This document shows, piece after piece, positions 7,541 through 14,221 of a DNA stretch of 26,311 nucleotides (its first letter is position 1; the number at the start of each line of letters is the position of its first letter). The notes under the pieces are model-generated. The model ran no database searches, was not told the origin of the DNA, and saw only the letters and a program-made list of their open reading frames with translations. Position numbers and translations under genes: made by a program. Origin of the DNA: Spirochaetota bacterium (lineage in GTDB: Bacteria; Spirochaetota; Brevinematia; DTOW01); the NCBI GenBank assembly GCA_028276145.1, contig JAPYWX010000005.1, positions 1-26,311 on the forward strand. Reading direction: 5' to 3'.

Positions 7541-8368
7541 ATGGTTATAAGGGGAAAGAATTTTGATTTTAAGAACAAAAAATACTGCATGGGGATAATA
7601 AATGTAACTCCAGATTCATTTTATTCCGGGAGCAGAGTAAACAAAGATGAACTTTTGAAAAAAGTAGAAGAAATGACAAAAGACGGAGTTGACATAATAG
7701 ATATAGGCGGAGAATCAACAAGGCCTGGCTCCGACCCTGTTCCCTTAGATGAAGAACTAAGAAGGGTTATTCCGGCTATAGAGAATATAAGAAAACACTT
7801 CAGTGATGTTGTAATATCTGTTGATACATACAAATCTAAAGTAGCAAAAGAGGCACTAGAAGCTGGAGCAGACATCATAAATGACATCTCTGCTTGTACA
7901 TTCGATACCAACATGATTGAGGTTCTAAAAAAATATAACTCTCCTGTCGTAATAATGCACATAAAAGGTACTCCCAAAAACATGCAAGACAACCCAGAAT
8001 ACAAAGATGTAGTCAGAGAAATAACAGAATTTTTGAGAGAAAGAATTCAATTTTTAGAAAGTAATGGAATTGAGAGTGAAAAAATCATAATAGATCCGGG
8101 TATAGGATTTGGCAAAAAACTAGAACACAACATATCAATAATCAGAAGATTAGCAGAACTCAAACAATTAAAGAAACCAATTTTAATAGGGCTATCAAGG
8201 AAATCAATGATAGGCATGATACTAGGAGGAATACCACCAGAAGAGAGATTAACAGGAACAATAGCACTAAATACGATTGCTCTCATGAACGGAGCATCAA
8301 TAATAAGAGTTCATGATGTTAAGGAAGGAGTACAAACCTGTAGAATTGTTGAAGCAATAATAAGTTAA
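7541..8368 (+). CDS. folP: Dihydropteroate synthase
   Basis: Joins p-aminobenzoate to dihydropterin pyrophosphate in folate synthesis. The 275-aa protein has family motifs in order: MGIINVTPDSF (17-27, loop 1), DIGGESTRPGS (54-64, loop 2), SVDTYKS, DIINDISA, VVIMHIKG, IIIDPGIGFGKK and GLSRKSMIG, ending with a C-terminal IRVHDVKE. This is complete for the TIM-barrel enzyme. The ATG start gives a normal N-terminus but has no evident SD. The gene stands alone on the plus strand between two minus-strand genes; no other folate gene adjoins it. The stop overlaps the T-tract side of the amylase terminator, so folP itself has only a 3' hairpin without a T-run. Confidence 0.96.
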   Translation: MVIRGKNFDFKNKKYCMGIINVTPDSFYSGSRVNKDELLKKVEEMTKDGVDIIDIGGESTRPGSDPVPLDEELRRVIPAIENIRKHFSDVVISVDTYKSKVAKEALEAGADIINDISACTFDTNMIEVLKKYNSPVVIMHIKGTPKNMQDNPEYKDVVREITEFLRERIQFLESNGIESEKIIIDPGIGFGKKLEHNISIIRRLAELKQLKKPILIGLSRKSMIGMILGGIPPEERLTGTIALNTIALMNGASIIRVHDVKEGVQTCRIVEAIIS

Positions 8369-8394
8369 AAAAATAAAAGGGGGCGTAGCCCCCT
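8367..8394 (-). terminator. Intrinsic terminator of the amylase gene
   Basis: Perfect 7-bp stem AGGGGGC/GCCCCCT with a 3-nt loop at 8378-8394. Read on the minus strand it is followed directly by TTTTATTTTTTT, so it terminates the amylase transcript 24 bp after its stop codon. On the plus strand the hairpin lies just after folP but lacks a T-tract. Confidence 0.88.
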
Positions 8395-8417
8395 CGTAAA
8401 ATTAACATTCTGAAGAA

Positions 8418-9773
8418 TTAATATCCCGAAGGAGCGTAAACGGCATAACCCATTGGTGCAGCCCAGAGGTCAACATAACCACTTCCATCTGTTCTCTTGT
8501 CTTGTGGCTGTGATGTATCCTTACCATCCCAAGCATAGGCATGTAGCGTAGTATTAGCCCACTTTGTCTTAACTCTAGCACCCTTCCAAGTGTTACCATT
8601 ATCATTTATAACAATAACCAATCCAGGATTAGAACCATAACCATTCCTTTGTGCGATGTAAAGATCATTATCCTTGTAGAGAACAGTTGTTGAGCCACCA
8701 GCTAGCCTATAGTGTACCCATAGTAGCTGCTTTATACCTCTAGCAGTCCCTGCTCTCGCCAAACCATAGTCATAGTAATCTTTCCACCAAACAGTTGGAT
8801 CTCCTTCAGCAGTTAGTATATAAGCATATGCCATCATTTTATTTTGGGTTATTGGGTCAGTGTCATGATTTGCTACAAATGTAACTGCTTTTAATGGGTT
8901 TATACCTACTAGCCCAGCATGATCTAGATTAGCCATGTTGTAATAACCACCACCAAGGCACATATCCCTCAAAACATAAAGTAAAGCAAAGTCAAATGTC
9001 TTCACACCAGCTCTATTAGCACTGTTTACCCACCAATTCAATGTGTCTCTGTTACCATCCCAGTACTCACCAACTATGAATGGATACCCTGTGTTATCAT
9101 ATATGTAAGCAGCAACCCATGGAGCAAATCCTTTGGTGTAATCAAGTCTCCAGAAATCAAATCCAGCATTATTTGGATTCTTAAGCCAGTTGAGCCAAGC
9201 AATTATGTTCGTCTTGACATAAGTCTTGTCATGACAAACATCAGGATACCCACCAAATGTACCACTATCGCCACTGTGTATATCATTCGGGTGGAAATCC
9301 CAATAACTCATCTTGAACTTACCACTAGCTACCCTAGAGAAATCAGTATATGTATTACCACCAGTGAATGGGTTATATTGAGAAGCGCCACCAGCTCTAT
9401 GGTTCAAAACGATATCAGCCATCGCCTTCATGCCATAGTAGTGAATGGTACTTATCAGACTCTTTAGCTGTGATTGAGTACCAAACCTTGTAGCAGTACT
9501 ACCCATTTGATTATAAGCACCAAGGTCATAGTAATCATAAGGGTCATATCCCATTGAGTACCCACCACTCATTCCCTTTGACGGAGGCGGCAAATAAATA
9601 ACTTCAATATAAGCACTCTTCAAATCAGCAACTTTACCTTGAACAGTTGTGTACCAGCCACTAGGCACATCCCAGTAGAATGCTTGGAACACCCTCCAAG
9701 CAAACGCATCACTTACCGCCAACATCCCCACAGTGAGCACCACCATCAAAATCAACAAACCTAAACGCTTCAT
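8418..9773 (-). CDS. amyA: Secreted alpha-amylase, GH13, archaeal (Thermococcales-like) type
   Basis: 451 aa. The ATG at 9773 sits six bases after a perfect AAGGAGG (9780-9786); the frame opens two codons earlier at a TTG. A signal peptide (MKRLGLLILMVVLTVGMLAV, cleavage near Ala25) directs export. GH13 regions are intact: DIVLNH (120-125), FDFWRLDYTKG (nucleophile Asp211), VGEYWD (acid/base Glu236) and FVANHD (Asp304). Long stretches resemble Pyrococcus/Thermococcus amylases (GGYSMGYDPYDYYDLG, DSGTFGGYPD, KAVTFVANHD). Residues equivalent to the Zn ligands of the Pyrococcus woesei enzyme are present with identical spacing (His161, His166, Cys180). It should hydrolyse internal alpha-1,4 bonds of starch or glycogen outside the cytoplasm, probably at high temperature. 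No sugar transporter or pullulanase gene is adjacent. Horizontal acquisition is an inference. Confidence 0.95.
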   Translation of the reverse strand: MKRLGLLILMVVLTVGMLAVSDAFAWRVFQAFYWDVPSGWYTTVQGKVADLKSAYIEVIYLPPPSKGMSGGYSMGYDPYDYYDLGAYNQMGSTATRFGTQSQLKSLISTIHYYGMKAMADIVLNHRAGGASQYNPFTGGNTYTDFSRVASGKFKMSYWDFHPNDIHSGDSGTFGGYPDVCHDKTYVKTNIIAWLNWLKNPNNAGFDFWRLDYTKGFAPWVAAYIYDNTGYPFIVGEYWDGNRDTLNWWVNSANRAGVKTFDFALLYVLRDMCLGGGYYNMANLDHAGLVGINPLKAVTFVANHDTDPITQNKMMAYAYILTAEGDPTVWWKDYYDYGLARAGTARGIKQLLWVHYRLAGGSTTVLYKDNDLYIAQRNGYGSNPGLVIVINDNGNTWKGARVKTKWANTTLHAYAWDGKDTSQPQDKRTDGSGYVDLWAAPMGYAVYAPSGY

Positions 9774-9779
9774 AAACAA

Positions 9780-9849
9780 CCTCCTTGGAGGTCACATCCC
9801 TAAGAGGCTAAGCCTCTACAAGGCCAAGCCTCTTATAACTGTAACCTCC
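9780..9849 (-). promoter_or_regulatory. Structured amylase 5' leader with competing stems around the SD
   Basis: Read on the minus strand, the leader has arm GGAGGTTAC (9849-9841), an internal GAGGC-TTA-GCCTC hairpin, then arm GTGACCTCC (9795-9787), and directly the SD AAGGAGG (9786-9780). The two arms can form a 9-bp stem with one G-U pair. Alternatively ACCTC(C) of the second arm can pair with the SD itself, (G)GAGGT, closing a small loop. The two pairings exclude each other, an arrangement like a translational switch. No known riboswitch aptamer is recognised, and no fold was computed. Confidence 0.4.
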
Positions 9850-10079
9850 ATTAATAAATTAAGCAAATTTCATGCCATTTTAGGACTTTTTAAATCATAA
9901 TCATCTTTTCAAAACAGTATAACCCATAATAAAACCAAAAAATTTTGGTATAAAAAAGTGCACAAAAGTTGCACAATATTTGCCTCATTAGTGCATAACT
10001 GGTGCAATAATAAAGAGAGGCTATGCTTTCCTACACTCTCATACAATGAGAGAGTGCTTATAGTACTTTATAGCACTAT

Positions 10080-10454
10080 GTGCTTAAAGCACTTTGTACT
10101 ATAAGCACCCAATTAAGAAGGTGCTATGTAGCACCTCGTTATTATTGTAGAGAAGCTCCGTCTCTCTTCCTCCCACCCTCAAGATTCTAAGGGAGGCTGA
10201 CGCCTCCCTTAACCCTAGTAAAGAAGTACTATTTAGCATAAGTGTTTTTAGAATTGAAATAAGAAAGCGCTTTAAGGACAATGCGCTTTAAGCACAAGTG
10301 CTATTAAGCACTTAATTAAAAAGGTGCTAATAAGCACCCCGCCCACTCTTATTTCTTTGTCGGGATGCAAAACATCCCAACTACCCTGTAATTTTTTTGT
10401 AAAATGTGCTATGAAGCACAAAGTGCTTTGAGCACAAAGTGCTATTAAGCACTT
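10080..10454. repeat. GTGCT-NNNN-AGCAC palindromic repeat cluster
   Basis: At least seven self-complementary units with core arms GTGCT/AGCAC: 10080-10092 (loop TAA), 10119-10136 (AGGTGCTA/TAGCACCT), 10296-10313 (AAGTGCT-ATTA-AGCACTT), 10323-10338 (GGTGCT-AATA-AGCACC), 10405-10420 (loop ATGA), 10423-10435 (loop TTG) and 10437-10454 (again AAGTGCT-ATTA-AGCACTT). The last three are nearly tandem with spacing of 16-17 bp. Flanking bases change on both arms together (AAG/CTT, GG/CC, T/A), so the pairing is conserved rather than one sequence. The same unit recurs at 26022-26086. Confidence 0.8.
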
Positions 10455-10468
10455 AATTAGGAGGTCAT

Positions 10469-10492
10469 ATGAAGTACCTTCTAATATCCTAA
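10469..10492 (+). other. Seven-codon mini-ORF with strong SD upstream of the alkaline phosphatase gene
   Basis: AGGAGGT (10460-10465 region) is followed by ATG at 10469 and the peptide MKYLLIS, then TAA. The SD is far better than anything before the phosphatase start at 10583, and the mini-ORF is in the same frame. It could be a leader peptide, a leftover gene start separated from its gene by repeat insertion, or chance. Confidence 0.35.
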
Positions 10493-10582
10493 GTAGGTGC
10501 TATTAAGCCACTTTAGTCAAATATAGAGGTAAAACCTCTTAAATATTTGAAATTGTTTTGTTGGATTTACTACAATTTTTTC

Positions 10583-11767
10583 ATGAGCTACGAAAAATCA
10601 AAATTTTTGCTTTTAATCGTTTTACTTTTCTTTTCAGTCTACTCAATCAGCCAAGCAAAGACAACTTCCTCTGAGGTCAAAAAGAGCGAAAAGCCAAAAA
10701 ATATTATCCTCTTGATAGGTGATGGAATGGGAGTAGGGCATGTTTCAGCCTATTACCTAGCAAACACTAATTCCAGTTTTGCTAAGTTTAAAAAAATTGG
10801 TCTTGTTAGTACATACGCTTATGGTAACGAATTTGTGACAGACTCAGCAGCAGGTGGCACTGCTCTCTCTACAGGTAACAAAACAAGAAACGGGTTCATA
10901 GCCATGTCACCTGACGGTGATTACCTTGAGACAGTATCAGAGGTTGCTAAGAAAAATGGTAAAGTAAACGGAATAGTAGTAACATGCACTGTTACTCACG
11001 CCACACCGGCAGTTTTTTATTCACATGTTAGCTCTAGAGCAAATGAAAACCAAATCGCAACATTCCTAACAAACGAAACAATAGACTTTGTAGTAGGTGG
11101 GGGACTTAGTTACTTTTCGAGTAAAAGTAAATCATCAGTAACAGATACATCAACGAACGAATCTGAATCTGAGTACTCCAAGATGTACCCATCAGATGCC
11201 CCTAACCAAGAAGTTGATTTACTAAGTATAATGGCATCAAAAGGATATGTCATTGTAACAAACTACAACGAGTTCAAAAATTTAGATACCAAAACTTTTA
11301 AGAAGGTTTTAGCTCTTCTTGAACCTAATCACCTACCTTCAGCACTTAGCGGAAGGAAGATAAGCTTAGGTGAAATGCTAGAAAAAGGACTAGAAGTACT
11401 GTCAAAAAACAAAAAAGGGTTTTTCATAATGGTCGAGGGCTCACAGATAGATTGGGAATCGCATGGCAACAATGCAAAAGGGATAATGGCTGAGATGAAT
11501 GACTTTGACAGCGCCATAAATGTGGCACTTGAGTTTGCCAAAACAAACGTTGAAACATTAGTTATAGTTACAGCTGACCACGAAACTGGAGGAGTAGGAG
11601 TAATTGGCGGAGTTGTCAATAAATCAACAACACTAAGATTCGTATCAAAAGATCACACAGCTGAACTCGTACCAATATTTTCTTATGGACCAGGCAGTGA
11701 ACTTTTTGAAGGGATAATAGATAATACTTATATAGGGCAAACTTTGAAAAAACTTGTTTCAGAGTAA
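10583..11767 (+). CDS. phoA: Secreted alkaline phosphatase (PhoA family)
   Basis: 394 aa from the ATG at 10583; the frame continues upstream to a TTG (10547), but the ATG gives a clean signal peptide (SKFLLLIVLLFFSVYSISQA, cleavage near Ala25). Metal and catalytic motifs are complete: IGDGMG (Asp47), VTDSAAGGTALSTG with nucleophile Ser88, THATPAVFYSHVSSR (138-152), MVEGSQIDWESHGN (Glu285, Asp290, His294), VTADHETGG (Asp332, His333) and DHTAELVPIFSYGPG (His358). It is compact compared with E. coli PhoA (471 aa). It should release phosphate from monoesters in the periplasm. No pho box or transporter is visible. The ATG lacks a recognisable SD. rlpA follows after 10 bp. Confidence 0.94.
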   Translation: MSYEKSKFLLLIVLLFFSVYSISQAKTTSSEVKKSEKPKNIILLIGDGMGVGHVSAYYLANTNSSFAKFKKIGLVSTYAYGNEFVTDSAAGGTALSTGNKTRNGFIAMSPDGDYLETVSEVAKKNGKVNGIVVTCTVTHATPAVFYSHVSSRANENQIATFLTNETIDFVVGGGLSYFSSKSKSSVTDTSTNESESEYSKMYPSDAPNQEVDLLSIMASKGYVIVTNYNEFKNLDTKTFKKVLALLEPNHLPSALSGRKISLGEMLEKGLEVLSKNKKGFFIMVEGSQIDWESHGNNAKGIMAEMNDFDSAINVALEFAKTNVETLVIVTADHETGGVGVIGGVVNKSTTLRFVSKDHTAELVPIFSYGPGSELFEGIIDNTYIGQTLKKLVSE

Positions 11768-11777
11768 GAGGGGAAAT

Positions 11778-12458
11778 ATGAAGAAAATAAAAATTCTTTT
11801 TCTCATATCGTTCATTTTGACATCATATAAAGTCATTGCTGATGATGTTTACTTCTATGGCAAAATATCTTATTACGGAGATGAATTTGTTGGGAGAAAA
11901 ACATCAAGTGGAGCAATATTTGACAATCAGAAGTACACCTGCGCAAGTAAATCTCTACCTTTCGGTACAATACTTGAGGTAATGAATGTAAAAAATGGTA
12001 AGAGTGTTGTCTTAATGGTGAATGACAGAGGGCCCTTTGTAGAAGGTAGAATACTAGATGTAACAAAAAAAGCAGCACAAGACCTCGATATGATAAATGA
12101 CGGTACAACCTTTGCAAGAATAAGAATAGTAAAGCTAGGAAATGGTACTTTCTCCGAGAGTGAATACCAAAAAATGATAGGTGAGTATTACCAAGTCAGT
12201 GCTATGAGAGTATACGAATTTGCTGTGCAGGTGGGAGCATTCACAAACAAAACCAGAGCCCTAAATGTACTCAATAAACTCAAAAGTGACGGTTTTAATA
12301 ATGCATACATTACTGAAAAGTACTCCGAAGGAATGCTTTTCAATAGAGTGAGAGTAGGTGATTACGGAGATAAAGAAACTGCAATGAAGGTCATGGAAAA
12401 ATTAAAAAACCTAGGTTATGACACTTATTTTGTTTCTACTTACGTAGAAAAACAATAG
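11778..12458 (+). CDS. rlpA: RlpA-like double-psi beta-barrel protein with SPOR domain
   Basis: 226 aa; the ATG at 11778 follows GAGGGG at SD distance and starts a signal peptide (to about Ala21). There is no lipobox Cys, so it is probably soluble in the periplasm rather than a lipoprotein. The RlpA domain (about 26-118) has YYGDEFVGRKTSSG, LPFGT, NDRGPFVEGRILDV and the conserved Asp83. In typical RlpA the segment before LPFGT reads AAH-x-T; here it is CASKS, so the conserved His is replaced by Ser57. A C-terminal SPOR domain (about 146-224) binds denuded peptidoglycan at the septum. RlpA proteins are septal lytic transglycosylases in Pseudomonas; the His loss makes enzymatic activity here uncertain. 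Its stop is two bases from the convergent permease gene's stop. Confidence 0.9.
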   Translation: MKKIKILFLISFILTSYKVIADDVYFYGKISYYGDEFVGRKTSSGAIFDNQKYTCASKSLPFGTILEVMNVKNGKSVVLMVNDRGPFVEGRILDVTKKAAQDLDMINDGTTFARIRIVKLGNGTFSESEYQKMIGEYYQVSAMRVYEFAVQVGAFTNKTRALNVLNKLKSDGFNNAYITEKYSEGMLFNRVRVGDYGDKETAMKVMEKLKNLGYDTYFVSTYVEKQ

Positions 12459-12460
12459 TA

Positions 12461-13753
12461 CTAGGTTTTTAATTTATAATTAAGGTAAAAACCATAAGCA
12501 AGGAAAATGACATTTGCAATCCACGCAGCCACAACCGGAGGTAATATAGCCTTTTCACCTAAATAGACTCCTCCTAAAAATGATACAAAGTACAGTACAT
12601 ACCTAAACACACTTTGGAAAATCATATTGGCAAACGCTAAATCTCTAGAAAGTACCTTTACAAACCCTAAAGCTATTATAGCCGCTATTAATAGTGATAC
12701 AGATACACTAGGACGTGAATATATCACCATGAGCTTTTGATAGTAATTTTTTTGGTCAAAAGACAGAGTTACTGACAAAGGTTTTATAAGCTCCTCCTTC
12801 ATCTCGGACAAAGTCAATGCCTCAAATTCATATTTGCTCGGGAAAAAATAACTAGGCTTATCAAGCTTAAAAGGAGGAACATACTTATCAAGTTTCTTCT
12901 TGTCCTCTATCTCAGATAAAGGACTCAGTTTGAGTAACTCAACACTATAGAGAACCCAATTTTGAAGTTTTTCATCCCACTTACCATATCTCGCAGATAT
13001 GGTATATTCTATCAAACCTTTAGAAAATTCTCTTTTCTTGAAATCCATTTCCCTAAGATTTTTCGCATCATAAAATTTCTGGATCGCCACATTGCTCATT
13101 ATCCCATTTCTCGAAACATACCCTATGTAAGTATATGTTATATTGGGATTGCTACCCTTTATAGGCTCCTTCAGGTCAACTAAGAAGTCTGTTGCCTTAA
13201 AATTCTCATCATTCCATATTTGTATTCTCTCTATGTACCTGGCATTTTTAAGAGAATAGGTAACAACCTGGTCAAGGAAGAAGAAATACAAAAAGGACAA
13301 AATCACATTAACCAATATAAGAGGCATAAATAGTTTTTTCAAACTCATACCAGCATTCACAACAGCCACCAATTCAAAGTTCTTCGACATACTAGAGATA
13401 ACATAAGCTATGCTTATTAAGACACATAGAGGAGCTATGTAATAGTATAGATGCGGTCCCCTGAGAAAATAAACCAACAGGATATAATTAAATTTCGAAG
13501 AAAGAACATCTTGATGCTGAGTAAACCAAGAAATATCCATAACCAGATTGAACACAATAGCTATCAATGTAAGCGAAAAGGAACTTATCAAAAAAACCAC
13601 CAAAAATTCCTTTATTATGTACCACTGAAGAAGGTAAATCCTTACCTCTTTTACTTTTCTAAAAATCTTAGTAGGAAGTTCCTTAAGGTACACCGAGGCA
13701 TTACCAAATACTTCTCTCATTCCCTTAAGAAACCTTTCAATCCTCTCTTTCAT
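12461..13753 (-). CDS. LptF/LptG-family (YjgP/YjgQ) LPS export permease
   Basis: 430-aa inner-membrane protein of the LptBFGC complex that extracts lipopolysaccharide and passes it to the periplasmic bridge. It shows the family layout: N-terminal transmembrane segments (about 49-73, 104-120, 142-162) with the conserved cytoplasmic loop SSMSKNFELVAVVNAGMSL (120-138, the LptB coupling site), a periplasmic beta domain (about 165-345), then three C-terminal segments (about 351-370, 378-400, 405-425). Whether it is LptF or LptG cannot be settled. About 45 basic, amphipathic residues precede the first membrane segment, longer than usual. The LptD-like gene lies in the same window but not adjacent. 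No SD is evident before the ATG. Confidence 0.9.
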   Translation of the reverse strand: MKERIERFLKGMREVFGNASVYLKELPTKIFRKVKEVRIYLLQWYIIKEFLVVFLISSFSLTLIAIVFNLVMDISWFTQHQDVLSSKFNYILLVYFLRGPHLYYYIAPLCVLISIAYVISSMSKNFELVAVVNAGMSLKKLFMPLILVNVILSFLYFFFLDQVVTYSLKNARYIERIQIWNDENFKATDFLVDLKEPIKGSNPNITYTYIGYVSRNGIMSNVAIQKFYDAKNLREMDFKKREFSKGLIEYTISARYGKWDEKLQNWVLYSVELLKLSPLSEIEDKKKLDKYVPPFKLDKPSYFFPSKYEFEALTLSEMKEELIKPLSVTLSFDQKNYYQKLMVIYSRPSVSVSLLIAAIIALGFVKVLSRDLAFANMIFQSVFRYVLYFVSFLGGVYLGEKAILPPVVAAWIANVIFLAYGFYLNYKLKT

Positions 13754-13798
13754 TTTCTGAATTTTAACATTGCTAAAAGCTAAGTGTCTATTAATTTC

Positions 13799-13866
13799 TT
13801 ACCTGTCATGTTTTACCTGACAAGTTATACTTGTAACAGGTTATACCTGTAACAGTTTATACCTTA
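13799..13866. repeat. Tandem array of 14- to 16-bp palindromic units
   Basis: Two 14-bp direct repeats (13799-13812 and 13813-13826, TTACCTG-x-CA-x-GTT, two differences) run into 16-bp units. 13820-13834 is ACAAGT-TAT-ACTTGT and 13836-13850 is ACAGGT-TAT-ACCTGT, followed by a decayed third copy (13852-13866). The change A-T to G-C occurs on both arms of neighbouring units, which preserves pairing. The role is unknown. Confidence 0.7.
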
Positions 13867-14002
13867 TAACACCTATCGTCATATTTCTGTGTAAACCTCA
13901 CTGATTCGTTAAAGGACTCAAGATCTCAAAGCATCACTAGCCTAGAATCCTTTCTTACTTATCTCATTGAAGTTTACTTTTAGTTGAGACACCTTAATCA
14001 GT

Positions 14003-14049
14003 TAGAGAGGCAAAGCCTCTCTAGAATATTTGGAAAGCTTCGCCTTCCA
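14003..14049. repeat. Pair of GC-triloop hairpins
   Basis: The first (14003-14023) has perfect 9-bp arms, TAGAGAGGC and its complement, around AAA. The second (14031-14049) has TGGAA/TTCCA outer arms with an inner GC-TTC-GC core and one A-C mismatch. Neither has a following T-tract. They belong to the same dispersed family as 70-86, 9801-9815, 24985-25001 and 25897-25913. Confidence 0.7.
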
Positions 14050-14221
14050 ACACCTTTTACTTATCAAAGAGGCTATTAAGCAAAGATGCTATTCAGTAAC
14101 CTCACCCTTTACCTTACTAGATGTAAAAAGGTTCCACCTCTCTGTTTTAACTATAATAATGTTCTTGAAAACTATTACGAAAAATTGAATATTTTACTGA
14201 GGAGTTTTAATATTCTAAACT

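Larger units (their letters stand above)
9850..10582. other. Gene-free divergent region filled with short hairpins
   Basis: Between the divergent amylase and phosphatase genes I find no convincing protein or stable-RNA gene. From about 10026 onward the region is dominated by short inverted repeats: a CACTCTCAT stem (10033-10053), GTGCT/AGCAC units (listed separately), AGGGAGGC/GCCTCCCT (about 10190-10209), GGGATG/CATCCC (10363-10379) and AGAGGT-AAA-ACCTCT (10525-10539). GTGCA words recur at about 9959-10007. The promoters of both genes presumably lie here, but none stands out. Confidence 0.7.
13754..14221. other. Gene-free divergent region with repeat arrays
   Basis: 468 bp between the divergent permease and proC genes with no protein or RNA gene that I can support. 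It holds a 16-bp palindrome array (13799-13866), the two GC-triloop hairpins at 14003-14049, and degenerate GCTATTAAGC-like units at about 14061-14095. A perfect TATAAT (14152-14157) without a good -35, and TTGAAA (14165-14170) 17 bp before AATATT (14188-14193), are candidate proC promoters. Confidence 0.65.

Noticed and set aside
8378..8394. Terminator acting for folP
   Set aside because: On the plus strand the hairpin is followed by CGTAAAATT, not a T-tract; it is assigned to the amylase transcript only.
9970..10007. Sigma-54-like promoter motifs (TTGCAC-N5-TTGCC on plus, TTGCAC-N5-ATGCA on minus)
   Set aside because: Each lacks the invariant GG at -24 (TTGCAC instead of TGGCAC), and they lie far from either start codon; more likely part of the GTGCA repeat background.
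10099..10281. 60-aa minus-strand ORF in the amylase-phosphatase gap
   Set aside because: It runs through several palindromic repeats, has no SD, and its composition reflects the repeats rather than a protein.
13754..14221. Small RNA or tRNA gene in the permease-proC gap
   Set aside because: No cloverleaf, T-loop GTTCGA-like sequence or CCA end; the structure present is explained by the repeat hairpins.
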